DNA of 64,000 nt, taken from the NCBI RefSeq assembly GCF_000981805.1, contig NZ_CP011132.1, forward strand, positions 2,480,001 through 2,544,000. Direction: 5' to 3'. Made by a program: the position numbers and the translations under genes. The first letter of the stretch is position 1. Each line of letters starts with the position of its first letter. Below the pieces are notes generated by a model. It had not been told where the DNA came from and searched no databases. It was given only the letters and a program-made list of their open reading frames with translations. Source of the DNA: Citrobacter amalonaticus Y19. Its GTDB lineage: Bacteria; Pseudomonadota; Gammaproteobacteria; Enterobacterales; Enterobacteriaceae. Below are positions 62,097 to 64,000 of this stretch, piece by piece.

Positions 62097-63857
62097 ATGA
62101 TTTTTACACTTCGCCCCTACCAGCAAGAAGCTGTGGATGCCACGCTCAACCATTTCCGCCGCCATCGTACGCCTGCGGTGATTGTTCTCCCCACCGGCGC
62201 CGGTAAAAGCCTGGTGATTGCTGAACTGGCGCGCGTCGCCAGGGGGCGTGTGCTGGTGCTGGCACATGTGAAAGAGCTGGTGGCGCAAAACCATGCCAAA
62301 TACTGCGCGCTGGGACTGGAGGCCGATATTTTTGCCGCCGGACTCAAGCGCAAAGAGAGCCACGGCAAAGTGGTGTTTGGCAGCGTCCAGTCCGTGGCCC
62401 GTAACCTGGACGCCTTCCAGAGCGAGTTTTCGCTGCTGATTGTCGATGAGTGCCATCGCATCGGCGATGACGAAGAGAGCCAGTATCAGCAGATCCTCAC
62501 TCATCTGCGCAATGCCAATCCCCATATTCGCCTGCTGGGGCTGACCGCCACGCCTTTTCGTCTGGGTAAAGGCTGGATCTATCATTTCCACTACCACGGT
62601 ATGGTACGCGGCGACGACAAGGCGCTGTTTCGCGACTGCATTTATGAGCTGCCGCTGCGCTATATGATTAAGCACGGCTATCTCACACCGCCGGAACGAC
62701 TCGACATGCCAGTGGTTCAGTACGATTTCAGCCGCCTGCAGGTGCAGAGTAATGGTCTGTTTAGCGAAGCCGATCTGAACCGGGAGCTGAAAAGGCAGCA
62801 GCGCATCACGCCGCACATCATCAGCCAGATTGTCGAATTTGCCCAGACCCGCAAAGGGGTGATGATATTTGCCGCCACCGTCGAGCACGCCAAAGAGATT
62901 GCCGGACTGCTCCCCAAAGAGGATTCTGCGCTGATTACTGGCGACACTCCCGGCCCTGAACGCGACGAACTGATAGAGGCGTTCAAAGCCCAGCGTTTTC
63001 GCTATCTGGTCAACGTTTCCGTCTTAACCACCGGCTTCGATGCCCCGCACGTCGATCTCATCGCGATCCTGCGCCCCACGGAGTCGGTCAGTCTGTACCA
63101 ACAAATTGTGGGCCGCGGCCTGCGCCTCGCGCCAGGAAAAACGGACTGTTTGATTCTCGATTACGCCGGTAATCCGCACGACCTCTATTCCCCGGAAGTG
63201 GGCAGTCCGAAAGGCAAGAGTGACAACGTGCCGGTACAGGTCTTTTGCCCGGCCTGCGGCTTCGCCAACACCTTCTGGGGAAAAACCACCGCTGACGGTA
63301 CCCTGGTAGAACATTTCGGACGCCGCTGTCAGGGCTGGTTTGAAGATGATGAGGGACACCGCGAGCAGTGCGATTTTCGCTTTCGCTTTAAAAATTGCCC
63401 GCAGTGTAATGCCGAAAACGACATTGCCGCCCGCCGATGCCGGGAATGCGATACGATCCTCGTCGATCCGGACGACATGCTGAAAGACGCGCTGAAGCTG
63501 AAAGACGCGCTGGTGCTCCGTTGTAGCGGCATGACGTTGCAACACGGCCATGACGAGAAAGGTGAATGGCTGAAAATCACCTACTACGACGAAGACGGCG
63601 CGGATGTCAGCGAACGCTTTCGCTTACAAACCCCGGCCCAGCGTACCGCGTTTGAACAACTGTTTATTCGCCCGCATACCCGCACACCCGGCGTGCCGCT
63701 ACGCTGGATTACGGCGGCGGATATCCTCGCGCAGCAGCCATTGTTACGTCATCCCGACTTTGTGGTGGCGCGAATGAAAGGTCAGTACTGGCAGGTGCGG
63801 GAAAAAGTGTTCGATTACGAGGGACGTTTCCGTCGGGCACATGAATTACGCGGTTAA
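62097..63857 (+). CDS. radD: RadD (YejH), SF2 helicase-like DNA repair protein
   Basis: A 586-residue superfamily 2 protein. Walker A PTGAGKSLVIAEL, DEAH-type box DECH, motif III GLTATPFRLG and motif VI QIVGRGLRLAPGK are all present. The C-terminal third carries two Cys clusters (CPACGFANTF with a later CQG/C, and CPQCNAEND with CRECDT), a zinc-binding region. RadD stimulates RecA strand exchange and helps survive radiation in E. coli. Divergent from rsuA with a 150-bp gap. Confidence 0.95.
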   Translation: MIFTLRPYQQEAVDATLNHFRRHRTPAVIVLPTGAGKSLVIAELARVARGRVLVLAHVKELVAQNHAKYCALGLEADIFAAGLKRKESHGKVVFGSVQSVARNLDAFQSEFSLLIVDECHRIGDDEESQYQQILTHLRNANPHIRLLGLTATPFRLGKGWIYHFHYHGMVRGDDKALFRDCIYELPLRYMIKHGYLTPPERLDMPVVQYDFSRLQVQSNGLFSEADLNRELKRQQRITPHIISQIVEFAQTRKGVMIFAATVEHAKEIAGLLPKEDSALITGDTPGPERDELIEAFKAQRFRYLVNVSVLTTGFDAPHVDLIAILRPTESVSLYQQIVGRGLRLAPGKTDCLILDYAGNPHDLYSPEVGSPKGKSDNVPVQVFCPACGFANTFWGKTTADGTLVEHFGRRCQGWFEDDEGHREQCDFRFRFKNCPQCNAENDIAARRCRECDTILVDPDDMLKDALKLKDALVLRCSGMTLQHGHDEKGEWLKITYYDEDGADVSERFRLQTPAQRTAFEQLFIRPHTRTPGVPLRWITAADILAQQPLLRHPDFVVARMKGQYWQVREKVFDYEGRFRRAHELRG

Positions 63858-63981
63858 TCGTACTTTTGATTGATGTAACGGGCGTTTGAGGATAGAATCT
63901 CGCCCGCTTTTGCATACGCAAAGCAGATCACTTACCTGTTGCTGGGTCGCCTGTAACAGGAATTATTAAAGAGAGATTTAA

Positions 63982-64000
63982 ATGTTTACTATCAACGCTG
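63982..64000 (+). CDS. rplY: 50S ribosomal protein L25 (first codons only)
   Basis: The ATG at 63982 encodes MFTINA before the window ends, identical to the start of L25, preceded by AGAGAG. Its position after radD matches E. coli. The rest is outside the window. The 124-bp gap upstream contains its promoter. Confidence 0.85.

Overview
This window is a chromosomal segment of an enterobacterium closely related to Escherichia, Salmonella and Citrobacter. Gene order from yohJK-cdd-sanA through mglBAC, cirA-lysP, nfo, psuKGT, fruBKA, setB, yeiP, mepS and yejABEF to radD-rplY follows the 46-49 minute region of E. coli, and the proteins are near-identical to those orthologues. A Citrobacter-like species fits best (rihB and yeiL are absent, uxuA lies beside yeiQ), but the species cannot be fixed from the sequence alone.

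Left core (1-29.2 kb): a partial LysR regulator; yohJK; cytidine deaminase; sanA; the mgl galactose ABC operon with its repressor galS and a clear CRP/Gal operator region; yeiB-folE; S-formylglutathione hydrolase; the Fur-controlled receptor cirA; lysP; the yeiE/yeiH divergent pair; nfo-yeiI; the pseudouridine genes psuK-psuG-psuT; the fructose PTS fruBKA with two Cra operators; and the sugar exporter setB.

Island (29,382-45,386, about 16 kb, visibly more AT-rich): it splits the small gene yeiW. A large serine integrase sits at the left end. The two ends carry inverted arms exactly equidistant from a TT dinucleotide, so the crossover can be inferred to the base, and rejoining the halves restores an 84-codon yeiW frame. 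Cargo: an LprI-domain operon with an OB-fold gene broken in an A7 run; a leftward metal and haem cassette (VIT-family transporter, cytochrome b561-type, cytochrome b562-like and a cation diffusion facilitator); a resolvase; a GIY-YIG protein flanked by 16-bp direct repeats; a Rep-like (YagK/YfjJ, Inovirus Gp2 type) protein surrounded by GCGAAGC-type repeats; an unknown coiled-coil protein; an intact divergent second yeiW; and a DUF4236 membrane protein. Two apparently identical 1,221-bp IS3-family (IS407-group) elements with different 4-bp target duplications have landed in the island.

Right core (45.4-64 kb): the 5' end of yeiW; the EF-P-like factor yeiP; uxuA divergent from the mannitol-dehydrogenase-family gene yeiQ; the zinc-linked GTPase yeiR; lpxT; the murein endopeptidase mepS; the c-di-GMP phosphodiesterase pdeN; the yejABEF peptide/microcin C transporter; yejG; bcr; rsuA; radD; and the first codons of rplY.
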